Positions 35,622 to 46,906 of a stretch of 64,000 nt of DNA are shown here, piece after piece. Both the position numbers and the translations under genes were made by a program. Origin of the DNA: Piper betle. Its lineage: Eukaryota > Streptophyta > Magnoliopsida > Piperales > Piperaceae. The stretch covers positions 209,769 to 273,768 of the forward strand of contig JAURVB010008678.1 of the NCBI GenBank assembly GCA_033002965.1, given 5' to 3'. A model generated the notes under the pieces. That model saw only the letters and a list, made by a program, of their open reading frames with translations. It made no database searches and had not been told where the DNA came from. Each line of letters starts with the position of its first letter. Within the stretch, counting starts at the first letter, position 1.

Positions 35622-38600
35622 TGAATGAAAACCATATACTTCCTCAAGAACTCTCATCAGGGCACATACGGGAGCCGTCGCCCTCAGGTCGACAACATCC
35701 CCCTATCTTTCACATTCTCATACCTTGGCCATTTCTCTATTGCTACTCGCATCAAATCTCATTCCTTTCCGCCCTCTGCACCTTCCATATTACTCCTGGC
35801 CTTGAGTATGAAGGCCGAGCACTCTCAGGCAGTCGCCTTTAGTACCCTTTGAAACCACAAGTCTAGACATGCGCTGCAATGCAGTACCCGTGAACCTCCA
35901 CACTTCTCCGGGTTTGAGGAACTCAAAGGTGGAGTTGTCAGGATCCCTCGGGAATGAAATGGCCCGCACACCATTCCAGAGCCCACTATCGACACACACG
36001 TGCCCGCTCGCGTAGCACGGTAGTCAGATTTCCCTCATTCAATCTCTCACTGAAAATGCGAAAACTATACATATATATAGGTCTAGGTTGGGATTCATAC
36101 AATAGGCCCGAAGGCATCGTGAGCTGGATCTAAAGTTCGAAAACAAACTCGAGGGATCTCATCCTCGAGGGTTATTAATCCGAAACAAAACTGTTGGCTA
36201 AATGGCCCGAGTTAAGTAGGATCCGATAAAACGCCACTTAACTCGTCCTGCACATGATAAATCAAATACACAATAGAATAGCGTAAAACAGAGAACGAGT
36301 CCTAAACGGACCTGGTAGAAGCTCCAAACGGGTCCACGCGCCTAGGCAGCGAGCTCCTACACCGTACCTACACAATCAAGCTAAAACTAATGCCCGCATG
36401 ATGAATCACGCATCCTATAGCACGCACACACAATCAACACAATCACGCATCAATCATCACACATCAACCTATATCAATTCTAGCAAGTCTACTTAGGCTA
36501 GTTTGCATTAGATCATGATCATTACCTAGTTACCCTAATTAGTTTCTTAGCCTCCATTTTTAACACTACTCAATCAAAGAAATTTCATATTTTATCCTTA
36601 ATCAAATCTACATTTATATATATTATTATAACACACAATTCCCCAATCCTAGAATGCAATTCTAATAATCAATACTTTCAAATAATTAAGTTCAAATAAA
36701 TTATACCTCGTGTCGTTGAAAATTGGCGACGGCTAGGGTTTCCGTTTCGTGGCTCGAAACTCAAATTCGGCACCTAGTGGCGTCCGAAGTCTGGTCAGAT
36801 TGGACCGGGTGCGTTCGGCGGATGATTCGGCAAATTTCCCACGAATCAAATTTTCGGCGGTTCCGGCGGTTTTTCGACTAGTGTCGACAGTTTTTCGGCG
36901 GATTCCTATGATTTTCCGGCGATGATTCGGGATGGGGCAATCAGGGGGTCTATCGGCACCAGCTCGACGAGCTTGGTCCAATGGTGGTGTGAAACAGGGT
37001 AGCCGAGGCGGCGATGGCCGTGGACGGCAGCGGCGGCGTGCTCCGATCGGGGCTGCGGCCGGCATCGACGGCGGTCGGGATGATGGGGAAACGTCGGCGA
37101 CGGTAAGAGGGTGGTCGTCAGTGGTCACAGTGGCGGCGGAGCGGCCCGGACGGTGACGAAATCCGGCCCGGAGTGGCGACGGCTGAGGCGGCCTCGTGGC
37201 GGCGCGCTGGCAGGCGATCGGTGGCCGGGGTTGGTCGTGGTGGCACGGCGACGGCACGGCAGGGCAGGGCGGGGCGGGACGGCGTTGATCGGCGGCTGTA
37301 CGATGTCGGCGGCGACGTCGGTGATGACGAGCACCAGGGGTGGCGGCGGCTAGGGTTTTGGAAGGGGGAAGTGTCGGGAATGGAGAAAATATACTCCAGT
37401 GGCAGTTTCGTAATTAAGTATTGACTCTATTCCTACTCGAGTCAAAATAATAACTAGTTCGTAATAAATTGTAAAAAAATCTAGAAAAATAGGGAAAATT
37501 TCCATAAAATAAAACAAATAGAACAACATCCAAATGGCATGCTCTACCACCCGAATATAATCCAACGCGTCCTAATGCGTTATTCGGCCTAAAACTATTT
37601 CTACGATCAAACATATAAAAAGAAAAAAATACTGCATACTTTTATATATTCTAATAACTCATATCTCACCATCTTCTCAACGTTATCGTCATATATTCAA
37701 GTACACCTGACTCTCATTGCTCATAACTCACGGCTGGCCTCGACTCAGCATACAGTTCATGAAACTCACTCGACTCGAACCAACGGTTGAACCGACTGGT
37801 TCAGTAATGTAAAACCCCGACTCGAGTCACGGGTTTTACATACACGGTCGAAACAAGTAATATAATGATAAAATTGAGTATCGTCCCACTGGGAGATGAA
37901 TTTCCTATAATTAAATTAAAGAAAATAAAATGATGAACAAAACAAAAATAACTTACTTAACTAAAACTAAGTAATAACTTTAAATCAAAAGCAGCATTAA
38001 AATTATAAAACTCATTCTAGAGTCGAATTTCCCTTAACATGAATTTAATCTTCATCAAATCTTACTCTTATCTTTTATTCCCTCGAATTGTCGATCTAGG
38101 ATAATTATATGACATGGTGGCTCCCACTCCTTCATGCTTCTCTTATTTTGCCTCAATTTCTACCTCCCGGTGATAATTGATTAATCAATAAAATAATGCA
38201 TTAAGAATTGCCTTACAATCGCATACAGTGTTGTGTATCTTCCGACCACAACGACAAACAAGTCAAAAGACTCGTCGTACGATGAATTACCAATGACTAA
38301 TCTAATTAATTTCTCCCAAAATCTAATTAAACCTCATGATCTAAGATATAGGCGATCAATCTATTCTTAGCATTTAGAACATGATAATTCAAACAATTCG
38401 ATTGAATAAAAGAGTAAGAACTTGAAATAAATTCAATTAAATCATGTTAAGTTCCATTCTTCTCTAGAACGAAATAAAAGACTACTCCATAATAAAAATA
38501 GAAAATAATATAAAAAAGAAACTAATTTTTATTATGAAAGAGAAAGAAATTACAAAACTATAACTACTTCTTTCACTACACTCCGAAGCTAAGAGATGAG

Positions 38601-40658
38601 ATATGATAACAACAAATGACCACCCCTTTATATAGAAGTGGAGATACAAGAATTCGAAGAGAGTGTTCATAGATCGACATAGTCTAATTAATTATAATGT
38701 CCCTTCAAGTTTCCAACTGTTTGACTCCATTGAACACCATAAAATGTAGCCATTGGGTGGGGCCGAGTGTTATGACCAATCAAATCCAAAGCTTAATTTA
38801 TTCATCTTTTTCTGCATTGAAACACCAAAATTAAGCATATCTAATAAAATATTAATTAACTAGAATATAATGAAAATATCACTAAATTAATAATGTTTAT
38901 ACCCGAGAAGTATAAAATCATATTAAAAACATGGGTAAATATTATATATTTTAAATAGTTAACATACCACAAGTTTAGACATGTGTTATACACAATGGTA
39001 CTCGGCTAGTCGACGCCTCGCCAGGTGTGAGGAAGTTCAAGACGTGAAGTTATTAGGATCCCTTAGGATGGAATGACTCTCTCACTAATCTAGAACCCAC
39101 TGTGACTTACACATGCTCCCTCTCTCTGTATGTGTAAGTTATTTTCTCTATCCCTTGGCTCACAAAAAAATCCAGCAAAATTAAATTCATAAGGTTGGGA
39201 AGGGGATTATGTAAATAGGGCCGAAGGTAACTTGAGGTAGATCTAAGTTTTTAAAAATAGTACGAGGGATTTCATTCTCAAGGGCTCTTAATTGTGAAAG
39301 AACGATGCATTTAAATGCCCCATGTTAATTCTATGATCTGTAAAACAAAACGTTAGTGGGGTGGAACATCAAATCAATGAAATGAGTCCTAGTAGACTTG
39401 GTAGAAGCTCCAAGCGGGGTCTTGTACCGAGACGACGAGTTCCTACTCCAGACCTACACAAACAAGACTACTTATTAAACGCCCTAGCAACTATATGATG
39501 CATGCATGAAATGGATGCATATGACTATATTAACAACCATACTACAAAACAAGACATGGCACGCAAAAATACGAATTAGGTATGGTAACGATACACCAAC
39601 TACATTGATTTAAAAATGGTCAACAATATTACATGAAACAAGGTAAATCGTGAAGAAGTAAATATCTAATGAGATGAATATTACTAATACATGATGACCA
39701 TATCCATAATCTAACTAGTCATGATGTCATGTATGAGAAGGTGAGGAATATAACAATACCATGTCACAATAATGTACAATACAATAACATAAATTAATCA
39801 CATAAAAGTAAATAATTCATCAATTATGCAAACAACGTAGAAATGAAATGAATGAATCTTCAAAATCCAACTTGTAACAAGTCATTCTACATCTAATTAT
39901 CATGAATACTATAAATAAATTAATGATTAGATAAATTTATAACACACCTAAAGAGCTTGAGAACGACGAGGATGAGAAATAATGGGGAGGGGTATTTTAG
40001 TCATTAGGTATGTATGTGGGGTAGTTTACGTATTAAAAGAATCAAGTAGGGCTAGTTAAGGCATTTGGTTTAAAGTGGAGGGTCGGCTAAGGTATTTTGG
40101 GATTAATTGAGGGCTAGATTGGGCATTTTATTTTATTGATTTATTTATTTTTATTTCATTTGAAATTTTAAGGGTATTTTAGTAATTTTTCACTAAAATA
40201 GGATAAGAGCCATTAGGTATAAAGTGAGTTCTACGAGCTTCTAAAAACTGTCTGAGGGCTAATAAGGCGTGTCAAATAAGCCATGAACGCGAGTGAAAAT
40301 AAAAATGAAAAATAAGATGAACATGTCATCCGCCGAATGACATGCTCTAAAAATTACCAACCAACCAAAATCCTAACCAACATGTCCTAATATGATCAAC
40401 AACCTAAATAGAATTCTATGATCAAACAGATGAAAAGAAATAAACAAACATATACCCTCGTATATATTGATAACCCAATTTGCTACTATGCATCTAACGC
40501 TATCATCATATACTCGGGTATACAAGAACCCTTATAGCACGTGCACAAGGTCGGGCATGGTCCCCCGCACGTTTTCTAAAAGCTGACCTGACCTGGACAA
40601 ATGGTCGAATTGACCGATTGGCGACTATAAAACCCTGACTCGGGTCGCGGGTTTTACA

Positions 40659-41102
40659 GAAAGTCTTCTGGAATGCAAACTAATTACAGAGTAAGAAAGG
40701 ACACATCCTCAAGTGGGAGAACAGACAAAAGGATTAGGCTCTAACTAGGGGACATATTACCCGCAAGTAAAAAATTTCAAGCTCATGGATCTCAAGGAAA
40801 GGAAGGAGAAGGCTTTATCCTACCACTATGATGAAAAGTATACGCTAGGGGACACTTGTTAGAAATTGCTCTTGATCGAAGTGGTTCAAGATGAAGAGGT
40901 GGTAGATGAGTCAGTAAACAATTCATAAGAGGCATCAACATCACTATAAATCTCGATAAGAGCCATGAATGGGTTGGTAAATTTAGGCACAATGAGGATA
41001 AAGGGCCTAGTTGAGATTGAAAATGTGATTGTGCTGATATACTCTAGAAGCACTCACAATACAATATGAAAGGTAGTCCTCCTTGCACTATATACATTTG
41101 AA
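40659..41102 (+). pseudogene. Chromovirus gag C-terminus and protease scrap
   Basis: After the GAAAG duplication, frames read GDILPASKKFQAHGSQGKE, then LLIEVVQDEE and finally VIVLIYSRSTHN. Chromovirus proteases have an LIDSGSTHNF-like motif there, so the catalytic aspartate has become tyrosine and the glycine arginine. A deletion then joins protease directly to reverse transcriptase. Confidence 0.6.
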
Positions 41103-41990
41103 TTGTTGCAAGGAGGACTAATACAATACAACAATAGACCTTTTAATTCCCCTATCCTGCTAGTAAAGAAGAATGATGGTTCATGGCACCTATGTGTTGA
41201 CTATCAGAATTTGAATCAGGTCACCATCAAACAACCCTATCCCATTCCCGTCATTGACAAATTACTGGATGAGGTACATAGATCAAGCTAGTTTTCGAAA
41301 CTAAATCTTTGCTTGGGGTACCATTAGATACGAAAGAAGCATAAGGATGTTGGAAAAATGGTATTTCAGACATACCATGGGCTATTTGAATTCAAGGTAA
41401 TGCCATTTGAGATGTGTAATGCACCTGCAACCTTCCAAGCACTAATGAATAGGGCGTTCCAGCCATTCTTGAGGAAATTCGTGCTCATTTTCTTTGACTA
41501 CATGCTTGTTTATAGCAAAGGTTGGGATGAACATCTTCAACACCTAGAGTCTGTCTTATTGGTACTTAGACAAAATAAATTATTAGTGAATTTGTGCAAG
41601 TGTGAATTTGGTATGAGAAGAATCAAATATTCAGGTCACATACTATCAACTGAAGGGGTATCCATGGACAAGGACAAGATCAATGCAATACTAGTATTGA
41701 ACTAGCCAACACCTAAATCACTCAAGGCATTAAGAGGTTTCCTTGGACTATTCAAGTATTATTGCAAGTTTATCAGTGGGTATGGTGTGATAGTTGAACC
41801 TCTGACAACATTGATTAGGGAGGGAAGCTTCACTTGGACTCTAGAAGGTGAAATTGCCTTTCAACAATTGAAGCAAGCATTAATACAAGCTCCAATCCTA
41901 TCCATGTCAAACTTTAAAAAATTATTCATAGTAGAGTGTGATGCATCTTCAAGTGGGATTGGAGTTGTTTTCTATAAAAGTCAAAGTCAA
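41103..41990 (+). pseudogene. Chromovirus reverse transcriptase and RNase H, inactivated
   Basis: The readable blocks in order are RPFNSPILLVKKNDGSWHLC, VDYQNLNQVTIKQPYPIPVI, SKLNLCLGYH (functional copies have SKLDLRSGYH), MVFQTYHGLFEFKVMPFEMC, APATFQALMN, FVLIFFDYMLVYSKGWDEHL (functional FFDDILVYS), and RNase H VECDASSSGIGVVF. Both polymerase catalytic aspartate positions seen are altered (D to N, DD to DY), and stops occur at 41289, in YHxIR, and at 41703. This is the most readable part of the host element. Confidence 0.85.
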
Positions 41991-42689
41991 TAGCCTACTT
42001 TGTAAGGCTTTAAAGGCAAGAATCAAACACTTTCAGTGTATGATAGAGAGCTACTAGCTTTTTTGTTGGTTGTTAAGAAATAAAGATCATATTTACTAGG
42101 GCAAAACTTTAAAGTGAGGACAGACCACCTTAGCCTTAAATACTTGTTGATCCACATGGCACAACAACATAAATGGATGGATGGCAACACTGATGGCTTT
42201 TGATTTTGCAATTCACTATAAACAAGGAAAGGAGAATAAATTGGTAGATGCATTATCAAGGAAGTTCAATGTAGACTTAATGGTATAAGTGAATGATGAA
42301 CAAGCTTCACTCAGGCCAATGTCCATAGTACAACCTACATGGTAACAAATAATGAAGGAAGAAATTGCAGCTTCTAAGTACTTAGCTGAAATGGTGAAAC
42401 AAGAGCAAAGAGGAAACCTCCTTAAGAATTAGAAGATCAATGAAGGGTTATTGTATTACAAGGCAAGATATCATAGGATTAGAAGTTCGAACTCATCCCC
42501 ATTATCCTACAAGAAAAGCACTTGGTCATAGATGAAGGCTCGATGAAAACTTTACACTGAATCAACCAAGATTTTTATTGGAAGGGCATGCACAAAAGCA
42601 TCAAAGGATTTTTATGAAGTGAAATTTGAAAGAAAAATAGGGTAGATACCATGAAACCATCAAGACTCCTACAACCACTACCCATTCAG

Positions 42690-43510
42690 GAGTTAGTTTG
42701 GGATGCTATCTCTATAGATTTCATCGATAGACTCTCTCTATGGTGACAAAATAGTAGTTTATATGGTAGTTGATAGACTCAGCAAATCCTCCCACTTCAC
42801 GCCTTTGACCGACCCATTTACAGTGACCGAAGTTACAAAAACGTTCTTCGACAATGTGTTCAAGTTATGTGGTCCGCCAAGAGCCAATGTCATTGATCAG
42901 GACCCCACTTTTTTAAGCAACTTATGGTAAGAATATTATGACTCTAGGGTACTTCCTTCAACATCAATTCATCATACCACCCGCAGACTGATGGACAAAC
43001 TGAAGGAGTCAACAAGGTGCTTGAAATAAATCTCTAGTGTTTTTGTGGAGAAAATCCTAAGGAGTGGAGGAAGTGGTTAACATGGGTAGAGTATTGTTAC
43101 AATACATGCTTGCACTCATCCTTGAACAAAACTCTATTTGAAGTTCTATATGGGAGAAGATCACCATCCTTAATGGCATGCATGCTAGGGATGACCAAGC
43201 TTGAAGATGTGGAAGCCTAACTAATGTCTACAGATCACATGTTTCAAGAACTAAAATATCAACTATTGAAAGCCCAAAATAGAATGAAGTTGAATTAGGA
43301 TCAAAGTATGTAGGAATTGAAATTTAAAGAAGGGGACATGGCGTAGCCTTACCACCAACACTTAGTTTTGTCTAAAATAAATGTGAAATTAACACCTCAT
43401 TTTGCAGGACCTTACAAGATCATTAAGAAGTTTAATCCTGCGACATACAAATTATGTTACCGGAGGATGAAAAAATTCATTACACATTCCACATTTCAAT
43501 GTTGAAACCA
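42690..43510 (+). pseudogene. Chromovirus integrase and pol C-terminus remnant
   Basis: Pieces include WDAISIDFIDRLS, SSYHPQTDGQTEGVNKVLEI, CGENPKEWRKWLTWVEYCYN and TLFEVLYGRRSPSL, which are conserved integrase core blocks, then LKFKEGDMA and LTPHFAGPYKIIKKFNPATY from the post-integrase tail. Several frameshifts and stops break it. No clear chromodomain is seen before the polypurine tract. Confidence 0.8.
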
Positions 43511-43736
43511 TTTTTGGGTATTGTTGATAAGATACTTTTTGGATCTCTAGCATAGATCACAACATCAGGTGTACACGAGTTGATTCCTTTCAAGGTGTAA
43601 AACACAAGGACATAATAGGCAAAAAATAGCTTCTGTTACAATGGGTGGGAGGAACACAAGAACAACATCCTGGGAAGCTAAGACCATATTGTCATCATCA
43701 ACATAGCACCTTCTTAAGGACAAGAAGTTTTTTGTT

Positions 43737-43748
43737 AAGGGGGAGTAT
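43737..43748 (+). other. Polypurine tract of the chromovirus
   Basis: AAGGGGGAG followed by TAT, just before TGTTCTTAAG. Matches the usual Ty3/gypsy layout of AAGGGGGGAG preceding the 3' LTR. Confidence 0.7.
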
Positions 43749-44130
43749 TGTTCTTAAGTTCGGGTTTTGTAAAATAAATCATAGACAAAGTGAGAAGAGC
43801 ACGGGTTTAAAACTTTAATAGCCGTTATTCCTTTATTCCAAGACCAATAGCTACCATTATCCAAGCAAAGTGAAGCATCCCCCTCTCTCCTCCCCCCACC
43901 CCACAGTAAGGCACTTTCACTACTAAGTAATACAATAATATAGTACAGTATAAAATAGAACGGTAGTTAATGGATATCATCACTCACTAGTATAAAACAA
44001 TAATGCCCTCTAAAGTACATGTGTAACGAGCCTGCAACAATCAACAATCTAATACAAAATGCTATCAAGATTCCTTGGTTTCTATCATCATCAACAGGGG
44101 TAATATGCCCTCTGTGTAACAAATGTAGGG
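43749..44130 (+). repeat. Chromovirus 3' LTR start, end not found
   Basis: Starts TGTTCTTAAGTTCGGG after the polypurine tract. No matching right end or matching 5' LTR copy was recognised, so the right limit is arbitrary. Confidence 0.4.
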
Positions 44131-45110
44131 GCGGTAAGAACTTGGACATCATTCAACAAGTATAACAGTAAGAGTAAGAGTATCAATGTTGGTAACAATA
44201 GCAATACAATTACAATAATTTCTGTAGCATTGACAGTACAATAACAATCACAATAAAGACAGCATGAACAATATCAAGATCAATAATAATAGTAGTAATC
44301 GTGACAAAATAATATCAGTATTAGTAATCTCAATAGCGGTAATGACAATGGCAATGATAACAGTAGAAATAATGATACAACAATGCTAATGGTAAAGTTA
44401 GTGCAACAGTAAAAGTAACGATACAACCACGCTAACGATACGATAACGACAACGTTACGATACCTATAATGGAATGACAATAATAATAATAATGTCATCA
44501 ATAACCGTAATATTAACAATAACCCTAATTCTATTGTATTTGATAGCATAATTGTATGAAATTCACCATTTAATTGTGGAAGCCAACATACAAACTACAC
44601 ATAATAGTAAATAAAGCGTATGTCCTGCCGAACTAGCATTTTAGTTCCAAGCAATCAACAACTCTAGCCAGCGGCTCCATGTACCTAATCAGATATTTTG
44701 ACTCTATTAGAGTCTATACAATATTAAATACATGCAATGCAATAATTTTAATTAGTATATGATCAATGATAATCAAAATATCTGTAAAACACTTAAAATA
44801 ATCAGATCAAATAGTCATCGGTCAATGCCATTTAAAAATGGTCAAACTGGCATTCAATTGTAGTCAAATAATTCAAAAGAGTCAATCAGCCAACGATTAA
44901 ATTATCAAATAATCAATCAATCAAATGCTCAAACAATTAAATGATCAATCAATTGAACTTTCACACATTTAAACAATCTGCTATAAATCACTCAAAATAT
45001 TCAAATTGGAAAAATCAACATCAATCAGTCGGTCAAATTGTCAAAGAGTTAAATATTCAATCAATCAAACTGTCAAATCGGAAAAAATTTGTCATTTGAT
45101 CAAACACTAA
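44131..45110. repeat. Low-complexity ACAATAA/TCAATCA-rich region
   Basis: 44170-44540 is rich in ACAATA, AATAGTAGTAA and ACGATA-type imperfect repeats. 44840-45110 is rich in GTCAAAT/AATCAATCAA motifs. Frames here are repeat artefacts. No gene is recognised. Confidence 0.6.
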
Positions 45111-46505
45111 CTCGTAAACACGAGTCTAATAAATGTAAAAACAACTCAAAACATCTGGATTAGGCTACACTATTCATAGATTAAGTTATTCAACCAACAA
45201 CACAAATTATTTATTAGGTATAAATAAGTGATAAATAAATAATAAGGTACATGTTATTCATCATAAATAATAATAGTAATAAAAAATATTTGGAAAATAC
45301 AATAAATTAGAAATACCACCCAAGATAATAATTGAGTATTTTATCATGCTTAGTAGACATTTAGAAGCTCACAACAATTTCTAGAATGTAATTTGAATAT
45401 CATTGACTCAAGTCAATAAATCTAGCATAATTTCAATTAACAATCAATAATAACGATAAAATATACAGTAAATTAAAAAAAATGAAAATGTCACAACATG
45501 TCAACTCGGTGTTATACATGCATATAAGGGTGAGGATCATCAATATACCTCAAACTGTTTGAAACAGACAAAACCGGTGACAAAATGGTTCATCTGATCA
45601 CGTTTGGGTCTCAATGGTCAATTTGATCTCGCTCAACGCCAACAAGGTGCCCGTGAGGAAATCCGGCACAGCGGATGGCGGCAAGGGTCCACAACGGTCG
45701 AGTCAATGATGGCCAACCTGCCGTGTTGGTGACCCAAACAATGGCCAAAGGTGGCCAAAATCGAGTTGGAAAGAAGCTCGACAGTGGCCGTGGAGCTCCG
45801 AGAAGGTCCCAATGATCTTCAACAAGGTAGCACCGGCCAGGGGTTGAGATTGAAAACGATGGTGATGGTGAAGGTGATTGGGTAATCAGTGACTAGAATA
45901 GAGGCCGACAATGGCCAGAATTGGCTACAAAAGATGGAGAACGTCGGTGGTGGCGAAATCATCTGACAATAGTTAGCAATTTCGGTGGCAATTGACAGCT
46001 CTCACCACGGTGCAGCTAACAGAATGGCAGGCAACCCAGATGACGGCTCCTATTAACTAAAATTTGGCCTGATGGTGGCGGCTGGAAAACTTTGGTAACT
46101 CGTCGGCGGCAACGACAATGGAGACTAGTGGAGTTCGACTCCTCATCCAACAATAGACATGTCAGTACTCTCGGTGGCTGGAATAGAGCTACAGATGATG
46201 AGGTGGGTCGGCGATGCTCTAGGGACCTACTGTGTAAAACCTCATCCTTGATGGTAGTGGTTGTCGGTGGCCTTGATCAATTCCTGAAAGTGAGGTTGAT
46301 TGATTTGGGGTGATTGGATGGTTGGAAGAGCTTGTTGGCTGCCAGAATTGATGCCAAAAATACCTTGGCATTGGTGACAAAAAATAGATGGAGAATTCAG
46401 AAAATTAGGGAAAAATTGGATGATGATGGTGCTAGAAGGATATTTTTGTAATTTTACCTAATTTCTACACGTGGCACTCCTTGGGTCCCACTCAAAACAC
46501 TCATG

Positions 46506-46507
<2 letters not shown>
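45111..46507. other. Unassigned, with GC-richer block
   Basis: 45111-45590 is AT-rich. 45600-46330 is GC-richer and full of GGTGGC/GGCCAA words, like the cores of the solo LTRs but not alignable by eye. It ends with ATATTTTTGTAATTTTACC (46438-46456), a common tail of such blocks. Probably an old LTR, unproven. Confidence 0.35.

Positions 46508-46575
<68 letters not shown>
46508..46575. repeat. (AT)n microsatellite, 68 bp
   Basis: An uninterrupted alternating AT run. The YIYIYI frames on both strands come from it. Its length makes polymorphism and slippage likely. Confidence 0.95.
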
Positions 46576-46577
<2 letters not shown>

Positions 46578-46906
46578 TGCAATGTCGGGCAGCAAAGTTG
46601 GTTTGGAAGAACTACTGCTGGTGGGTATCTTTCTCTATACAAGTTCTAGTACAATGTTTTTGAAGAGAACTTCCATAAGCGAGAGCTGTAAGCATCAAGA
46701 GGTGTGAACCGATCTTGTACTAAAAGAAACAACTTTCACTTTCCATAAGTCAAATGAAAGAGAGTCTAACCTTGCGGTCAGTCTCGCTACCTCTTTAGTT
46801 GTCGCCCCCGTAACCGTGAAACATACCGTTGCTGTCTCGAAGACAGAATTTCGCTGCTACGTGAGCGCCTTATGAAGATAGGGTGAAGAGCATAATTGAG
46901 CTGAAG
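46576..46906. other. Unassigned stretch
   Basis: No gene or repeat recognised. Ends with TGAAG, the left target duplication of the following solo LTR; TGAAG recurs at 49884-49888. Confidence 0.4.

Larger units (their letters stand above)
35287..35876. repeat. 295-bp tandem duplication inside solo LTR copy 5
   Basis: AACTAATATCAATCTGGCAC begins at 35287 and again at 35582. The two units are almost identical, including the hairpin, the AACTCTCATCAGGGCACATA run and the GGCCGAGCACTCTCAGGCAG run. The second unit joins smoothly to the rest of the LTR. Confidence 0.9.
34692..37840 (-). mobile_element. Solo LTR, TGTAAAACCC family (copy 5)
   Basis: 3149 bp, starting TGTAACACCCCGTTTCGG and ending CACGGGTTTTACA, with perfect TACAC on both sides (34687-34691, 37841-37845). 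Its extra length comes from a 295-bp internal tandem duplication; without it the LTR is 2854 bp. The GC-rich block at 36720-37350 holds a 174-residue and other frames on both strands with no recognisable domain. This is the youngest insertion of the nest by position. Confidence 0.92.
31432..38964 (-). mobile_element. Athila-type element (copy 2), minus strand, deleted pol
   Basis: The element runs right to left. It has a 5' LTR (38964 down to 34657, interrupted by a solo LTR), a tRNA-Asp primer site at 34634-34650, a gag-protease frame (34568 down to 32199) and a truncated 3' LTR (32255 down to 31432). Flanks are TACTA (31427-31431) and TACCA (38965-38969), a 5-bp duplication with one change. 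Reverse transcriptase, RNase H, integrase and the first third of the 3' LTR were removed by one deletion whose junction lies near 32255. Confidence 0.9.
34657..38964 (-). repeat. 5' LTR of Athila copy 2, split by a solo LTR
   Basis: The LTR pieces are 34657-34691 and 37841-38964. Together, minus the 5-bp duplication, they give about 1.15 kb, matching copy 1. The left edge TGTTAGAATATTTTC and the right edge AGTTAACA are the inverse of the copy 1 LTR ends. Confidence 0.85.
30487..40658 (-). mobile_element. Solo LTR, TGTAAAACCC family (copy 4), split by Athila copy 2
   Basis: Starts TGTAACACCCCAAATC at 30487 and ends GCGGGTTTTACA at 40658. A perfect GAAAG duplication lies at 30482-30486 and 40659-40663. 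Removing the Athila insertion leaves about 2.63 kb. The hairpin is in the left part and the decayed GC-poor core in the right part (39000-40658). Confidence 0.9.
25525..44130 (+). mobile_element. Decayed chromovirus (Ty3/gypsy), split by nested insertions
   Basis: Order: putative 5' LTR ending CTGTGACA at 26318, iMet-like primer site at 26322, gag pieces at about 27170-27504, 30369-30486 and 40659-40900, protease scrap, reverse transcriptase and RNase H at 41103-41990, integrase at about 42690-43250, pol C-terminus to about 43500, polypurine tract at 43737 and 3' LTR start at 43749. The gag lacks a zinc knuckle in the part visible. Many stops and lost catalytic residues show it is dead. The 5' and 3' LTRs could not be aligned by eye, so the outer limits are approximate. 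Confidence 0.75.

Noticed and set aside
36733..37257. 174-residue proline/arginine/serine-rich minus-strand frame in a GC-rich block
   Set aside because: It lies in the GC-rich core of a solo LTR. The homologous blocks of other copies do not keep the frame, and frames exist on both strands. Composition explains it.
44280..44549. 89-residue hydrophobic frame, a possible membrane peptide
   Set aside because: Antisense of an ACAATA/AATAAT low-complexity tract.
46454..46707. YIYIYI repeat proteins
   Set aside because: Translations of a 68-bp (AT)n microsatellite.
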